A stretch of DNA of 64,000 nucleotides, taken from the NCBI RefSeq assembly GCF_000173075.1, contig NZ_ABVL01000018.1, positions 62,001 to 126,000 of the forward strand, read 5' to 3'. Each line of letters opens with the position of its first letter. The stretch's first letter is position 1. Origin of the DNA: Chthoniobacter flavus Ellin428. GTDB taxonomy: Bacteria > Verrucomicrobiota > Verrucomicrobiia > Chthoniobacterales > Chthoniobacteraceae. The notes under the pieces were generated by a model. The model was not told the DNA's origin and ran no database searches. It saw only the letters and a program-made list of their open reading frames with translations. Both the position numbers and the translations under genes were made by a program. This document shows positions 1-9,931 of this stretch, piece by piece.

Positions 1-1800
1 ATGGCTACCTGTGCTGTCCGTGGTGTTGATGACCAGGATGACGTTGTCCGTCCCCGAGGCAAATTGGGCCCAGGCGCTGGCAGTGTAGTCGCCCTGCCCA
101 TTGGCGAGCAGGACGCTGGTGACATTCTGTGTGGCAGCGCCATAGATCGCGGTGCGGTTGTAGATTTGCAGGGAACCAGTGCCGTTGTGCACATTCGTGG
201 AACTGGCGGCGATGGAACTGGTCTGGGCCGCCCAGGAGGACGCGCCATTTTCGAAGCCCGCATTTGTCAGTTGATTCGCCATGCCCAGGCTGAAGTCATC
301 CTCGTAAAGATCGGCGAGGGAAGACGTGGTTTGCGTATAGATGATCGCGCTGGCGAGCGTGCCGCTCCAGGTGACATTGATCACGCCCGCGAGTTGTTTG
401 TAGGCGGTGCCCAAGGTCATAGGCGAGGTCGTGAACCAATAGCTGCCGCTACTATCTGTCGTATGAATCACGATCCGAATCGTATCCGAACCATTACCCA
501 GCGCCGCCCACGTGCTGGCGGTGTATAGTCCCTGCCCTTTGGCCAGCAGCGTGCTTTTCACATCCTGGGTGGCGGTACCCCAGATCGCGGAGCGATTGGA
601 GATATGGAGCGAATAGCTGCCGGAATGCACCATGGTGATGCTCTGCGCGAGGGTCGCGGACTGCGCCGCCCACGAAGTGGTGCCGCTCTCGAAGCCAGGA
701 TTGGCGAGTGAATTTACACCGACCACAGCCGGATCGAGGATCGCCTTGAGCATGTCGAGCCGATCCGTGCCGGTATACAACGTGGGGCAAAGCCAACCAC
801 CTTCATCGAATTCATTCCAGGCGTAGAGGATGACGGTGTTGGCATCGGCGACCGTCGGGTTGCTATCGACCCAATTCAATCCCTCCTGGAGATGGCTGGC
901 GATCTGCCAGGGCGTCGCTGTCTGGCACCACTCGGTGGAGGGATAGGAAGTCCACGTGACCGGATGGTCGATCCGCGGGCGCGGATCCCATCCGGAGGTG
1001 ACCCACGGGACGACCTTCGTCCCTGTCGCCATGAAGCTATTCCAATTCGAATTCTCCGCGGAGACAAGAGTGCTGTAAAGCGCGCCGTCAATCTCCGGGC
1101 TGCAGTAGGAGCTGATCGCGTCCGCACCGATGTTGGTCGCTTCGGTCGAGGCCGCGCTCGCGGAGAAAGTCATGACCACGATGTAAGGTGTCCCCAAGCC
1201 GGCGGTAACCGTCTGGTTCCGCAGGTTCGTGATGTCACTCGCCGAATACACGCCGGTCCCAAAAATGTAGAGCAGCGGCCGGTTGCCCAAGACCTTCTGG
1301 TAGTTACTCTGCGCGAACTTGGTGACCAGCGTGCTGAAATAGGAAGCGGGCATCTGGCCGCTGGCGACGAAACAATAGTTCACATAACTCTTGTAGGCGC
1401 TGGAGGAGTAAAGGTTGCGGGCCGTATCCATGCCACTGCCATCCGGGTAGAAGACGAACGCCCAGTAATCGATGCCCGCGGTCGTTGCATAAATGATGTC
1501 GCGGTCCATGACCGCCTGCGTGAGCTCGCGAGCCTGCGCCGTATCGGTGCCCGTCTCGACGCCGAAGAAGGGGAGTCGGAAGTGGTATTGATTCGGTCCC
1601 AAGGCGCGTTCGACCTGCTGGCCAACGTAATTCCCATTCGCCCAGCCGAAAGTCGGGGTGTCACCGGTATTGCCGTCCCAACGAATCGCACCGACCGCAG
1701 TGCCTCGGGGATTCACGGCGTGCAGCGGGATTTGGCCGAGCCCGAGCAAGGCGAGGAGCAGGACGCAGGTCAGGTGAAGGGTGCGGAATGCGGCATTCAT
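1..1800 (-). CDS. Secreted GH71/GH99-like protein with tandem CBM_4_9-type modules (C-terminus cut by window edge)
   Basis: The frame is open from an ATG at 1800 down to base 1, giving 600 codons with no stop, so the gene continues past the window. Residues 1-28 form a signal peptide (basic start, then LLLALLGLG, cleavage near HA). Residues about 35-350 contain GAIRWDGNTGD, DYWAFVFYPDGSG and LYAWNEFDEGGWL, which resemble GH71/GH99-type (alpha-glucanase or endo-mannanase-like) TIM barrels of secreted bacterial proteins; this family call is tentative. From about residue 358 a module starting NPGFESGTTSWAAQ is followed at about residue 505 by a second copy starting NAGFENGASSWAAQ, each with a WGTATQ/YGAATQ-like motif. 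These look like tandem CBM_4_9 jelly-roll carbohydrate-binding modules. It is probably exported and acts on an extracellular polysaccharide. Substrate is not inferable. Confidence 0.75.
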   Translation of the reverse strand, partial: MNAAFRTLHLTCVLLLALLGLGQIPLHAVNPRGTAVGAIRWDGNTGDTPTFGWANGNYVGQQVERALGPNQYHFRLPFFGVETGTDTAQARELTQAVMDRDIIYATTAGIDYWAFVFYPDGSGMDTARNLYSSSAYKSYVNYCFVASGQMPASYFSTLVTKFAQSNYQKVLGNRPLLYIFGTGVYSASDITNLRNQTVTAGLGTPYIVVMTFSASAASTEATNIGADAISSYCSPEIDGALYSTLVSAENSNWNSFMATGTKVVPWVTSGWDPRPRIDHPVTWTSYPSTEWCQTATPWQIASHLQEGLNWVDSNPTVADANTVILYAWNEFDEGGWLCPTLYTGTDRLDMLKAILDPAVVGVNSLANPGFESGTTSWAAQSATLAQSITMVHSGSYSLHISNRSAIWGTATQDVKSTLLAKGQGLYTASTWAALGNGSDTIRIVIHTTDSSGSYWFTTSPMTLGTAYKQLAGVINVTWSGTLASAIIYTQTTSSLADLYEDDFSLGMANQLTNAGFENGASSWAAQTSSIAASSTNVHNGTGSLQIYNRTAIYGAATQNVTSVLLANGQGDYTASAWAQFASGTDNVILVINTTDSTGSH

Positions 1801-1970
1801 GGGGTGAAGCAGAGGGAGGTGAAAGCGACGAAAGACAATCTGGGGAGACGACTTTGCACGGGGATTCGATAGCAGGATGACAGGCCGGATGCCTACTCGA
1901 AACTAAGGCTCCGCGGATCGTGGCACCCGGCCGGTGTTGACGCGAACGGTTCTGCCATTCAAACAAAGGC

Positions 1971-3488
1971 ATGTCCGCGACCTCATACGACGCTTTTCCG
2001 TATCCGAGTTCGGCCTATCCACGGACCCATCCTGACCGGCTCGCGGTGATGGCCACGCTTTACGGAATCGATCCAGCGCCGGTGGAACGTTGCCGGGTCC
2101 TGGAACTCGGTTGCGGGGACGGATGGAACTTGATCTCGATGGCCTATGGGTTGCCCGGCGGCGAATTCACCGGCATCGACCTGGCCTCTACTCCCATCGA
2201 GCGTGGCATCGCGTTCTGCCAGGAGCTGGGATTGCGCAATGTGCACCTCCGGCAGCTGGACCTCCTCGAGGCGGGAGACCTCGGTGAGTTCGATTACATC
2301 ATCGCCCATGGGCTCTACTCCTGGGTGCCGGAGCCGGTCCGGCGGAAGATCCTGGAAGTCTGCGCACGCAGCCTCGCGCGCAATGGCGTCGCCTTGATCA
2401 GCTATAACGTTTACCCGGGAAATCACCTGCGGGAGCTCGTGCGTGGCATGATGCACTATCACGCCGCCCACTTCGTCCGGCCGGAGGAGAAAATCCGGCA
2501 GTCGCGTGCCCTGGTGAGATTCCTCGCCGACTCGCAAGAGCCACGGGAACTGTATCATCATCTCCTGGATCAGGAGGCGAAACGGCTGGAGAACTATTCG
2601 GATGGCGCCCTCTTCCACGACGACCTGAATCCGCTGAACCAGCCGTTCTATTTTCACGAATTCATGGCCCAGGCTGCGCCCCACGGTTTTCAATTCCTGG
2701 CCGAGGCTGAGGTCTCGGATAATTTCGCCAGGCACTACTCGCCCAGGGCGGAAGCGGCGCTCGCGGAACTGGATCCGAATGATCTCGTGGCCCACGAACA
2801 ATATCTCGATTTCCTGCGGTGCCGCGGCTTTCGCCACACGCTGCTTTGCCGTCAGGATCAGCCCCGCCAAAAAGAAATGTCCCCGGAGCGGGTCATGCTT
2901 CTGCGGATCGCCGGCGAAATCCGCCCGGCGACAGCCGACGCCGATCCACGGTCACTCACGCCGGAAATCTTTCACGGCCCGGAGGGTTCTCAAATCGAAA
3001 CCAACGACCCCGTACTGAAAGCCGCCCTCGTCCATCTTGGGACGCTCTGGCCCGAGTGCATCTCTTTTTCCGACCTGCTCGAGCACGCCATCACCGTGAG
3101 TGGCGCCCCCTCCGACCCGGAGAGTCGGTCGCGTGCGGCCGAATCGCTGGCGGCGGAACTCCTGCAGTTGCTCGGCGCCGCGTTTCTCGAATTTCGTGCC
3201 CACCGGCTGCCCGTAGTCCGGCAGCCGGGTGCCACCCCCCGGATCAGTGCCCTGGCGCGGTTGCAACTCCGGGTGGTTCATTTCGTGACCTCCTTGCGGC
3301 AATCCACCGTGGTCATGGACGATCCGCTGGGACACGCCCTGGCGCGTTTGCTGGATGGTTCGCGTGACCGTGCGATGCTCAAAGCGGAACTCGCGAGCGA
3401 GGCCGCCGAGAGCGGATTTACCGTCACCGACGAAGCGCTCGAGACGAGCCTGCACAAATTTGCGCGCGCTGCCCTGTTGGAAGGTTAG
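1971..3488 (+). CDS. SAM-dependent methyltransferase with methyltransferase regulatory domain (PKMT type)
   Basis: 505 aa. The class I SAM-binding motif VLELGCGDGWN lies at about residues 43-53, followed by FTGIDLAS and an acidic FDYIIAHG strand at about residue 107. The stretch NVYPGNHLRELVRGMMHYH is the hallmark of the MethyTransf_Reg family, which includes the rickettsial outer-membrane-protein lysine methyltransferases. The C-terminal 200 residues fit the winged-helix and tail domains of that family. It has no signal peptide, so it is cytoplasmic. The likely substrate is a protein lysine, inferred from the family only. The ATG at 1971 is 170 bp from the divergent start of the upstream secreted protein, so both promoters must lie in 1801-1970. 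The next gene starts 132 bp downstream. Confidence 0.8.
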   Translation: MSATSYDAFPYPSSAYPRTHPDRLAVMATLYGIDPAPVERCRVLELGCGDGWNLISMAYGLPGGEFTGIDLASTPIERGIAFCQELGLRNVHLRQLDLLEAGDLGEFDYIIAHGLYSWVPEPVRRKILEVCARSLARNGVALISYNVYPGNHLRELVRGMMHYHAAHFVRPEEKIRQSRALVRFLADSQEPRELYHHLLDQEAKRLENYSDGALFHDDLNPLNQPFYFHEFMAQAAPHGFQFLAEAEVSDNFARHYSPRAEAALAELDPNDLVAHEQYLDFLRCRGFRHTLLCRQDQPRQKEMSPERVMLLRIAGEIRPATADADPRSLTPEIFHGPEGSQIETNDPVLKAALVHLGTLWPECISFSDLLEHAITVSGAPSDPESRSRAAESLAAELLQLLGAAFLEFRAHRLPVVRQPGATPRISALARLQLRVVHFVTSLRQSTVVMDDPLGHALARLLDGSRDRAMLKAELASEAAESGFTVTDEALETSLHKFARAALLEG

Positions 3489-3620
3489 CGGCGGACTTGG
3501 TGGCTACCCCGGTCTTCCACCGAGGCTATTTTCCATTTGGGTGAATGTGATGAGTGGGCGACTCGCCATTGTCCGTACGGCCAATGGCCGCACCTGCTCG
3601 AACTGCTCATTCTACGCAAA

Positions 3621-5411
3621 ATGAATTTTCACACCTCCCCAGCCCCTCTGCTCTCCCGGCTGTCCTTCTTCTCCAAATCGCTCGCCGGAGCAATCAGCCT
3701 CTCAGCCATCGCCCATCTACACGCCGACGTGACGATGCCCCCCATTTTTGGCGACCACATGGTATTGCAATCCGGGGTGCCGTTGACCGTCTGGGGTTGG
3801 GCCGAACCCGGGGAAAAAGTGAACGTGCAGATCGCAGGAGTTACGGCCACTGGCGAAGCGGATAAAGATCGAAAATGGAGGATCAAGCTCTCACCTCTTC
3901 CGGAGAATTCCCAGCCGACCACCATGACGATCCGGGGAAAAAACACCGTCGTCCTGTCGGATGTGCTGGTGGGAGATGTCTGGCTCTGCTCGGGACAATC
4001 GAATATGGAATTTGGCCTCGGCGCTACCTCCCTCAAGGGAATCAAGCTCCAGGATGAGCCGCAGATTCGTCTCTTCACCGTCCCGCGCTCGATTAGGCCC
4101 TATCCCTCCGAAGGAGAGATGGCGCCTCCGACACCGGAAAGTCCGCTCTCCGGAAAATGGCTCGTGGCCACGGTGGACAATGCCATGAAGGGGGGCCAAT
4201 GGCAGGGCTTCTCTGCGGTTGGTTATTACTTTGGTAACTTCATCCACGCGAAGACGAAAATGCCGGTTGGGATGATTGCGTCGGTCTGGGGCGGCACTCC
4301 TGCACAGCCATGGATTAGTTTGGAGGGATTGCAATCCGATCCCCGGCTCAAAGGGGAAGCTGACTCGGTGCCGCGCTATCGCGCCAGTTACGAGCAGAAT
4401 TTGAAAAAGTACGATGAGGAGATGAAAAAATGGAAAGTAGAGGTGGCCGAATGGGAAAAGAAAGCGGGATATCCGCTCAATGAATACGCCCGCCATGTGA
4501 AGGACTGGGGACATGAGGCGGACAAGCTGAAGGCTGCCGGACAGCCAGTTCCGCCCCGTCCGGAACAGCCGCCCCGGGAGCCGCGCGATTTCGCCAATAA
4601 CAACCAGGTCTCTTCGGCGCTTTTCAACGGCATGATTGCGCCGCTGATCCCCTACGCCATCAAAGGGGCGCTTTGGTACCAGGGCGAATCGAGTGCGTCG
4701 CAGCCGTTACATTACCAGGCACTGCTACCGGCGTTGATTGCCGACTGGAGAAAGAAATGGGGCGTCGGCGATTTCCCGTTCTTCATTGTGCAACTGCCTA
4801 ACTTCATCCAGGGCGGGCAACAGCCAATCATGCCGCCGGATAGCCCCTCGGTCTGGGCGGCGATGCGGGAAGCGCAAAAGAATATCGCTGCAGCGGTTTC
4901 CAATACCGACCTGGCGGTGACGATTGACCTGGCCGCGATCAAAGTTTCGCTGCACCCATGGGATAAATGGGATGTAGCCGAGCGACTTTCCCTGCTGGCG
5001 CGTAAAAAGGTTTATGGCGAGCCCAATCTTGTGGCGCACGGGCCCGTTTACAAAAGCCAGACTGTGGAAGGGAACAAAGTCCGCATCACCTTCGAGCCGG
5101 ATTCCATCGGCGGCGGCCTCTCTCTCGACAACCCGCCACTCCACCTTTATTACGCCGTGGAACTTCCACGCCCCTCCACGCCTCCCCAGGATTTGACCGG
5201 TTTTGTCATACGCCGGAGTGGACAATCATTTCGTGGAAGCCAAAGCCTTCATCGACAAGATAACACCGTCGTTGTTTCCAGCGAAAAGGTCGCGAATCCT
5301 GTATCCGTTCGTTACGATTGGGCGGATAACCCTCACGGCGACCTTTATAACAAAGAAGGTTTGCCCGCAGGCCCCTTCCGCACGGACGCTATCCCGCTTG
5401 GGACAAAATAG
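3621..5411 (+). CDS. Sialate O-acetylesterase-type SGNH esterase
   Basis: 596 aa from the ATG at 3621. The frame is open further upstream to 3537, but this Met begins a proper signal peptide (MNFHTSPAPLLSRLSF... ending at LHADV) directly followed by the family's PPIFGDHMVLQ start. The nucleophile block CSGQSNMEF (Ser at about residue 127), the WYQGES block at about residue 351 and the downstream HPWDKWDVAERL block are the conserved elements of the 9-O-acetylesterase (SASA/DUF303) family. A lysine/glutamate-rich insertion at about residues 255-310 interrupts the fold and may be a coiled-coil spacer. It would deacetylate sialic acid or, as often in Verrucomicrobia, acetylated plant or algal glycans in the periplasm or outside the cell. 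It ends 30 bp from the convergent 993-aa secreted gene. Confidence 0.87.
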   Translation: MNFHTSPAPLLSRLSFFSKSLAGAISLSAIAHLHADVTMPPIFGDHMVLQSGVPLTVWGWAEPGEKVNVQIAGVTATGEADKDRKWRIKLSPLPENSQPTTMTIRGKNTVVLSDVLVGDVWLCSGQSNMEFGLGATSLKGIKLQDEPQIRLFTVPRSIRPYPSEGEMAPPTPESPLSGKWLVATVDNAMKGGQWQGFSAVGYYFGNFIHAKTKMPVGMIASVWGGTPAQPWISLEGLQSDPRLKGEADSVPRYRASYEQNLKKYDEEMKKWKVEVAEWEKKAGYPLNEYARHVKDWGHEADKLKAAGQPVPPRPEQPPREPRDFANNNQVSSALFNGMIAPLIPYAIKGALWYQGESSASQPLHYQALLPALIADWRKKWGVGDFPFFIVQLPNFIQGGQQPIMPPDSPSVWAAMREAQKNIAAAVSNTDLAVTIDLAAIKVSLHPWDKWDVAERLSLLARKKVYGEPNLVAHGPVYKSQTVEGNKVRITFEPDSIGGGLSLDNPPLHLYYAVELPRPSTPPQDLTGFVIRRSGQSFRGSQSLHRQDNTVVVSSEKVANPVSVRYDWADNPHGDLYNKEGLPAGPFRTDAIPLGTK

Positions 5412-5440
5412 GCCGGGTTATTCATCGAATTTGCTTCTGC

Positions 5441-8422
5441 TCAGCGATAGTAGAGCTTCAGAAAATCGTTGCTGTCCAAAGGCAACACCATCTCCACGCT
5501 TCCATCCCTGGCGGTATGAAATTCCAGTGGCCCGCGAATGGCGGATTCAACGCGGGCGATGGGTTTCGGGGTCCTGACGCGAAGCGACAATTTGGCGATG
5601 GGTTGGTTCGTGTAATTGGCCAGCGGAATGAGCAGACCCTGTTTATCCGTCATTAGGACGGCATCGACCAGGGGCGTGTCGCATTCGATGGGACCCGTGA
5701 TGCCGGCGTTCCGCACCGGAGTGAGAAGCAAATCGCGAATGGCCGCCGGGAACTCCCATGGATTGGCGGAGCGGTCGAGCAGCGCAGCGGTTTCCGGCGG
5801 AACGGATTTCGCGTCGACCTTGGCTTTTTCCTCGAGAACAAAGCGCGCGTCGAGGGCGCGCTTGATGTAATCCAGCGCGGGCAGGAATCCGGCGCAATAA
5901 ACACGGCCGCGCTGGACGATAGCCGGTGAATCATCCTGGAATTTGGCGACCACTGATGCGCCCGGGAGCGGAGTCAGCGCCTGCTTGACGGAGAGGACCG
6001 AGGCGACTCCGTCCTTCCATCGCACTTCATCCTTGGGCGTGAGCAGCCGCAAGGTCCGGCCGGACCCAAGTTGCTTCTGCAGTTCGCTAACGTCGCCCCG
6101 GGTCGCAGGGAGGAGATCGTCGAGCACGTGCAAGGGGCGATTGTATTCGTCGCGGGAGGCGGCCCCGGCGGTGACCCAGAGTGTGCCGCCGTGTTCGACC
6201 CACGCATGCAATTTGGCGGCGGAGGCGCGGGTCAGATTCGGGCCGGAGAGATAGCAGACGGTGTAGTGATCGAGCTGTCCGTCCGCGGTCTGCCGCTCGG
6301 AGACGATATCCACCGGCACCTGGGAGTGAGTGAGGGCCAGCCAGGTGTGCATGCGGTCGAAGCCGTAGGCGAGGTTTTGGTCGATCGTCCAGACGTCGCT
6401 CGACGAACTGTAGAGCAACGCGACTTTCGCCGGCGCGGGCATGGCGGTGCAAAGCAGGTCTTCCACCGCACCAACCTCGCGGGTAATGGACGCGCTGGCC
6501 GTCCACATTTCGGGCTTCGCATACCACACACTACTGCGCCAGTACGGACCGCCCTCGTGCGTCGCCCAGCTCGGGCCGTAGGAGAAGCTATTCATCATTT
6601 TCACTCCGCGGGCGAGTTCGCTGGCCGCTTTTAGCTGTATGTCCCAAGCCTTGCGTCCGGCAGACGCGATCAGGTGATGCCCGATGATCTGCCCGCGATC
6701 GCGCGCCGCCGCCCGCATCAGATCGACGTTGAACGAGGCGCATTGGTAAGTGGACGCCCCGTTCGACCAATCCTCACCCCAGATGGCGTTCTGCTGCGGG
6801 GAATCGAGCAGATCGAAGTAATCCACTCCTTGCATGAAGAAGTTCGCGTTGTAGACGGCCCCATCGCTGAAATTCGCCAGCACCGGAAACTTTCCGCCAT
6901 AGGCCTGCTCCACGAGTTGATGTTGCACGGCCATGAAATCGCCCAGAGCCTGCGTCCGAAAACGCTGGGAGAAGTAATAGAGCGCCGGAAACGCATCGCG
7001 TTGCGCCTCGGCGACGATCTTCACGCTGTCCCAATCTTTCACCAGCAAGCTCTCCGGCGTCTCGCCCCGGCTCCGCAACCACGCGCGAAAATGATCGCGG
7101 TAAGCGGGGTCGCTGACGATGCGATCCAGCGGCTGGCCAGTCGGCTCGTCCGTCAATTCCGAATAGACGATGTCTTCGACCTTGCCGCCCCCCTTCTGGA
7201 ATGCGGCCGCGGCTTCGCGCATGCGGGTCTGCATCTTCGCCACGTCGGGCTGACAGTACGAGCCATTCTCCATCAGCCACGCCCCGCCGATTCGCCGGTG
7301 TCCCGGCGAGGTGAAATCGAAATAATCGAGCGTCTTGTGCTCGCGCGCCATCAGCGCTGCATCGAGGGCAAACATCGAGTCGTCCAGGGAGGCGGTGACA
7401 AAGAATGGGAATCGTTCCGGCTTTCGCCCGAAGACCGGCCAGGCATGGGCGTCGGCCAGCTTGCCCGTTTCCGCGGCGATCTCCTGCGAGGTTTTGAGCA
7501 GGGCGCGATTTTCCGCCGTGAGCAGATTCGGCGGCAGAAAGACGGAAAAGCCGCTGGGCGAGTAATCCGCCGGCACCGTGGCGACGATGGCCTTCTCCTC
7601 CGGCGCAGTGGCAAAGTCGAAGGTCGCCCGGAGCCGATCCGCTTGCTCGGCGTAACTATGCCGCGCGGTAATCCGGAGCATCGCGCCGGAGTCCTGGAAA
7701 ATTAGCGGCGTGAGATTGCACCAGGCGGTTTCTTCTCCGCTCTTTAATAAGTCTGCCTTGGGCGGAGCGGTGCCGGCGACGGCGCCACTGCGTCCCAGAC
7801 TGTAATGCTGATACCACGGGGCGTGGTAGTGATCGGCAAAGATGTGCAGATAGACGGGCCGCGTCCCGCAATCTCCCAGGCGCACGCGGACATAAGTCTG
7901 CGCGCCGTAGTTGAGATGATTCGGCACGAGTTTGTCATCCATCGTCAGCAGCAGGCAGTCGACGAGCCGCGTCCCGCTGTCGGAGTTTTTCCGTTCGTGC
8001 TTGCTCAAGCGCAGCGTGACCTCGCCCTCCGGGAGGTCCGCCTCGAAATATTTCCAAGTCTCCTGGTTGCGCGCGCCTTTGCCTTCGAAGGCGGCATCGA
8101 AGAGTCCGTCCGCCAACTCACGTCCGCCGCTGAGCGCGGTCACGTGAAACGGCGCCCGGCGGGTGGGATGGCTCGTATAGCGCACCCAGACGCGATAATG
8201 CCCCGCATCCTTGATGCTGACCGTGGCCGTCGCCGTGCCATCCGGCGCGCCTTGAGATCCCGAGAGCGCCGCCGTGCCGGATGCCGATCGCGTCTCCGGC
8301 CCGGAAACGACCTGCCATCCGGCATCCGACCGAAAGGTCTCCGCCTCGACAAAGACCGTGGAGGCGAGCGCCGGGAGCACCGAGCTCGCGGCGAAAAGAA
8401 GCAGGACGACGAAATATTTCAT
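5441..8422 (-). CDS. Large secreted protein, possible glycoside hydrolase with GATase-like domain
   Basis: 993 aa. The frame is open to 8572, but the Met at 8422 begins a clear signal peptide (MKYFVVLLLFAASSVLPALA) and is preferred. After it comes a jelly-roll-like module (residues about 22-130; FVEAETF, HYRVWVRYTSHP) typical of carbohydrate-binding domains. A long central region with YSELTDEPTG, WGEDWSNGAST and SFSYGPSWATHEGG suggests a TIM barrel. Near residues 720-800 DIVSERQTADG and GGTLWVTAGAASRDEYNRP resemble the class-I-amidotransferase-like domain found in GH42-type beta-galactosidases. I cannot assign a CAZy family; the catalytic pair is not certain, though the Glu residues in SELTDE and WGEDW are candidates. 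It is convergent with the esterase, so glycan degradation is the best contextual guess. Confidence 0.7.
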   Translation of the reverse strand: MKYFVVLLLFAASSVLPALASTVFVEAETFRSDAGWQVVSGPETRSASGTAALSGSQGAPDGTATATVSIKDAGHYRVWVRYTSHPTRRAPFHVTALSGGRELADGLFDAAFEGKGARNQETWKYFEADLPEGEVTLRLSKHERKNSDSGTRLVDCLLLTMDDKLVPNHLNYGAQTYVRVRLGDCGTRPVYLHIFADHYHAPWYQHYSLGRSGAVAGTAPPKADLLKSGEETAWCNLTPLIFQDSGAMLRITARHSYAEQADRLRATFDFATAPEEKAIVATVPADYSPSGFSVFLPPNLLTAENRALLKTSQEIAAETGKLADAHAWPVFGRKPERFPFFVTASLDDSMFALDAALMAREHKTLDYFDFTSPGHRRIGGAWLMENGSYCQPDVAKMQTRMREAAAAFQKGGGKVEDIVYSELTDEPTGQPLDRIVSDPAYRDHFRAWLRSRGETPESLLVKDWDSVKIVAEAQRDAFPALYYFSQRFRTQALGDFMAVQHQLVEQAYGGKFPVLANFSDGAVYNANFFMQGVDYFDLLDSPQQNAIWGEDWSNGASTYQCASFNVDLMRAAARDRGQIIGHHLIASAGRKAWDIQLKAASELARGVKMMNSFSYGPSWATHEGGPYWRSSVWYAKPEMWTASASITREVGAVEDLLCTAMPAPAKVALLYSSSSDVWTIDQNLAYGFDRMHTWLALTHSQVPVDIVSERQTADGQLDHYTVCYLSGPNLTRASAAKLHAWVEHGGTLWVTAGAASRDEYNRPLHVLDDLLPATRGDVSELQKQLGSGRTLRLLTPKDEVRWKDGVASVLSVKQALTPLPGASVVAKFQDDSPAIVQRGRVYCAGFLPALDYIKRALDARFVLEEKAKVDAKSVPPETAALLDRSANPWEFPAAIRDLLLTPVRNAGITGPIECDTPLVDAVLMTDKQGLLIPLANYTNQPIAKLSLRVRTPKPIARVESAIRGPLEFHTARDGSVEMVLPLDSNDFLKLYYR

Positions 8423-8625
8423 GGCACGTGTGGGGGGAACAGCGTCGCCGGCGAGCGGCCGACGCTCGATGTACTCAACCGATGGTGGTTCTCTTTCTTT
8501 GCGCTTCTTGAAAGCGTCCCGCTTGAAACCGCAATTGCGAATTTCGGAAGCAAAGGTCTCCGCAGAGTACACCGGGCTGACGAATCACCTTTAACCCTTT
8601 CACCTACTCCCCGCCTGCACCCGCT

Positions 8626-9297
8626 CTACTTCGTCTCTCGACTCTTCCCTCGACGGCGAAACAAGCCGGCGCCCGTGGCCGCCAGACCCAGCAGCATCAG
8701 ACTGCTCGGCTCGGGGACGGCCGCGGCGTTCAAAGTCACATTGTCAAAGCTCGTCTGGCCAGTATTCGCCGAGACCAGTTTGATTTCCAACGCCTGACCC
8801 AAATGCGGGTCGCTGGCACCCGCCGTATACACATCGGTGGCCAGGACGAATGAACCATTCGTCGGAGCAGGAACATTCGTGGTCTGGGACAGCAACACAC
8901 CGCCCGCCAATAATTCGATGGAGTAGCCGTTATTAAACGGACCATCCAGCCGGCTGCCGACATCCACACTCAAGGTGTAGGTGGTGTTGGCGGTGAGAGT
9001 TGCCGAAAGGACCTGGTCGATTACCGCGCCGGAATTCGAATAGGCGACGTTCACTCCATCGGGAGCCCCACCCGGATACTCGCTCGCCGTAGGACGAAGA
9101 ATTCCCGCGTTGGAATTCGAATTCCACGAATTGGCCGCGTAACTCCCGGAAGTGAATCCCCCCGCACCCAACGACACTCCTTCAAAGCTGGGATCGCCGA
9201 TGGTCAACAAACTCGCGCTGGCCGTCTGCGCAGCTAATAGCCCAATGAAAACCGCGAGCGAAACGCGGAGGCAGGCAGACGAAGTCGGGCTGGACAT
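8626..9297 (-). CDS. PEP-CTERM sorting domain protein
   Basis: 223 aa from the Met at 9297 (MSSPTSSACLRVSLAVFIG...), which gives a normal signal peptide ending at ASA; a longer frame to 9378 adds an unlikely leader. The body is Gly/Ser/Asn-rich, with DPSFEG near the N-terminus and TYTLSVDVGSRLDG and SFDNVTLNAA, the usual beta-sandwich pattern of exported PEP-CTERM proteins. The C-terminus has the complete tripartite signal: VPEPSS, a hydrophobic LMLLGLAATGAGLF helix and the basic RRRGKSR tail. These proteins are processed by an exosortase and placed at the cell surface or into extracellular matrix. No exosortase gene is in the window. The gene stands alone between long spacers. Confidence 0.88.
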   Translation of the reverse strand: MSSPTSSACLRVSLAVFIGLLAAQTASASLLTIGDPSFEGVSLGAGGFTSGSYAANSWNSNSNAGILRPTASEYPGGAPDGVNVAYSNSGAVIDQVLSATLTANTTYTLSVDVGSRLDGPFNNGYSIELLAGGVLLSQTTNVPAPTNGSFVLATDVYTAGASDPHLGQALEIKLVSANTGQTSFDNVTLNAAAVPEPSSLMLLGLAATGAGLFRRRGKSRETK

Positions 9298-9931
9298 AAG
9301 TAAAACCCCGGGGGTATGGCCGGATGGTGAGGGCATCCTGCCCGGAAAGTCAATCGTTTTGCATGCGATAAACAACATTCCTCACCCCTTCCACCGTTCA
9401 TGGGGAGATAAATATCAGGCAAAGGGCATTAGTTTCAGATCAATCCGGTTTTCCTTAAAAATGCTTCGCCATGTCTCGTACCGTGTCGTCGTCCATATCA
9501 GCCGCAATCGAGGTTTGGGGCAGGGCAAACCAAGCCCATCAGGCTTCGGCCCCTTATCGTCAAAAACAGCTATCCATTTTACCCTTCCCCTCTGATTAGC
9601 GAGCAGAACACGCCAGCTTTGGTCGCCGGGCATTCGCAGTTGGTTTCTCGAGCCAAACCGCTACGAGCTCCGGATCACTATTCGAAGGTTTGCCGAGGAT
9701 TTTATAAACCTGTTCCTTGGAAGTTCCACGGTCAAACCACGGTGCCTTTTTTCACAAGAAACGAAATTGAATGCGAGCACAACTACCAGCAGCAATTTCG
9801 ACCCCCATTAGCAAGAGAGCGCGCCCTGTAAATTTAAGTGTCACAATTAAACATATAAAACCCAGGGCCATGAGGCCGATGTGGAAAGTGGGGCAGTCAA
9901 AAATGTTGCCTGACTGACTCTATCCGTCCCC
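9298..9931. other. Intergenic spacer, no gene recognised
   Basis: This 634-bp spacer lies between the PEP-CTERM gene start and the stop of the NlpC/P60-like gene. Short open frames on both strands show no recognisable domain and no signal peptide. It holds the promoter of the PEP-CTERM gene. The part around 9760-9870 is noticeably more AT-rich than its surroundings. I see no strong hairpin or repeat. Confidence 0.5.
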
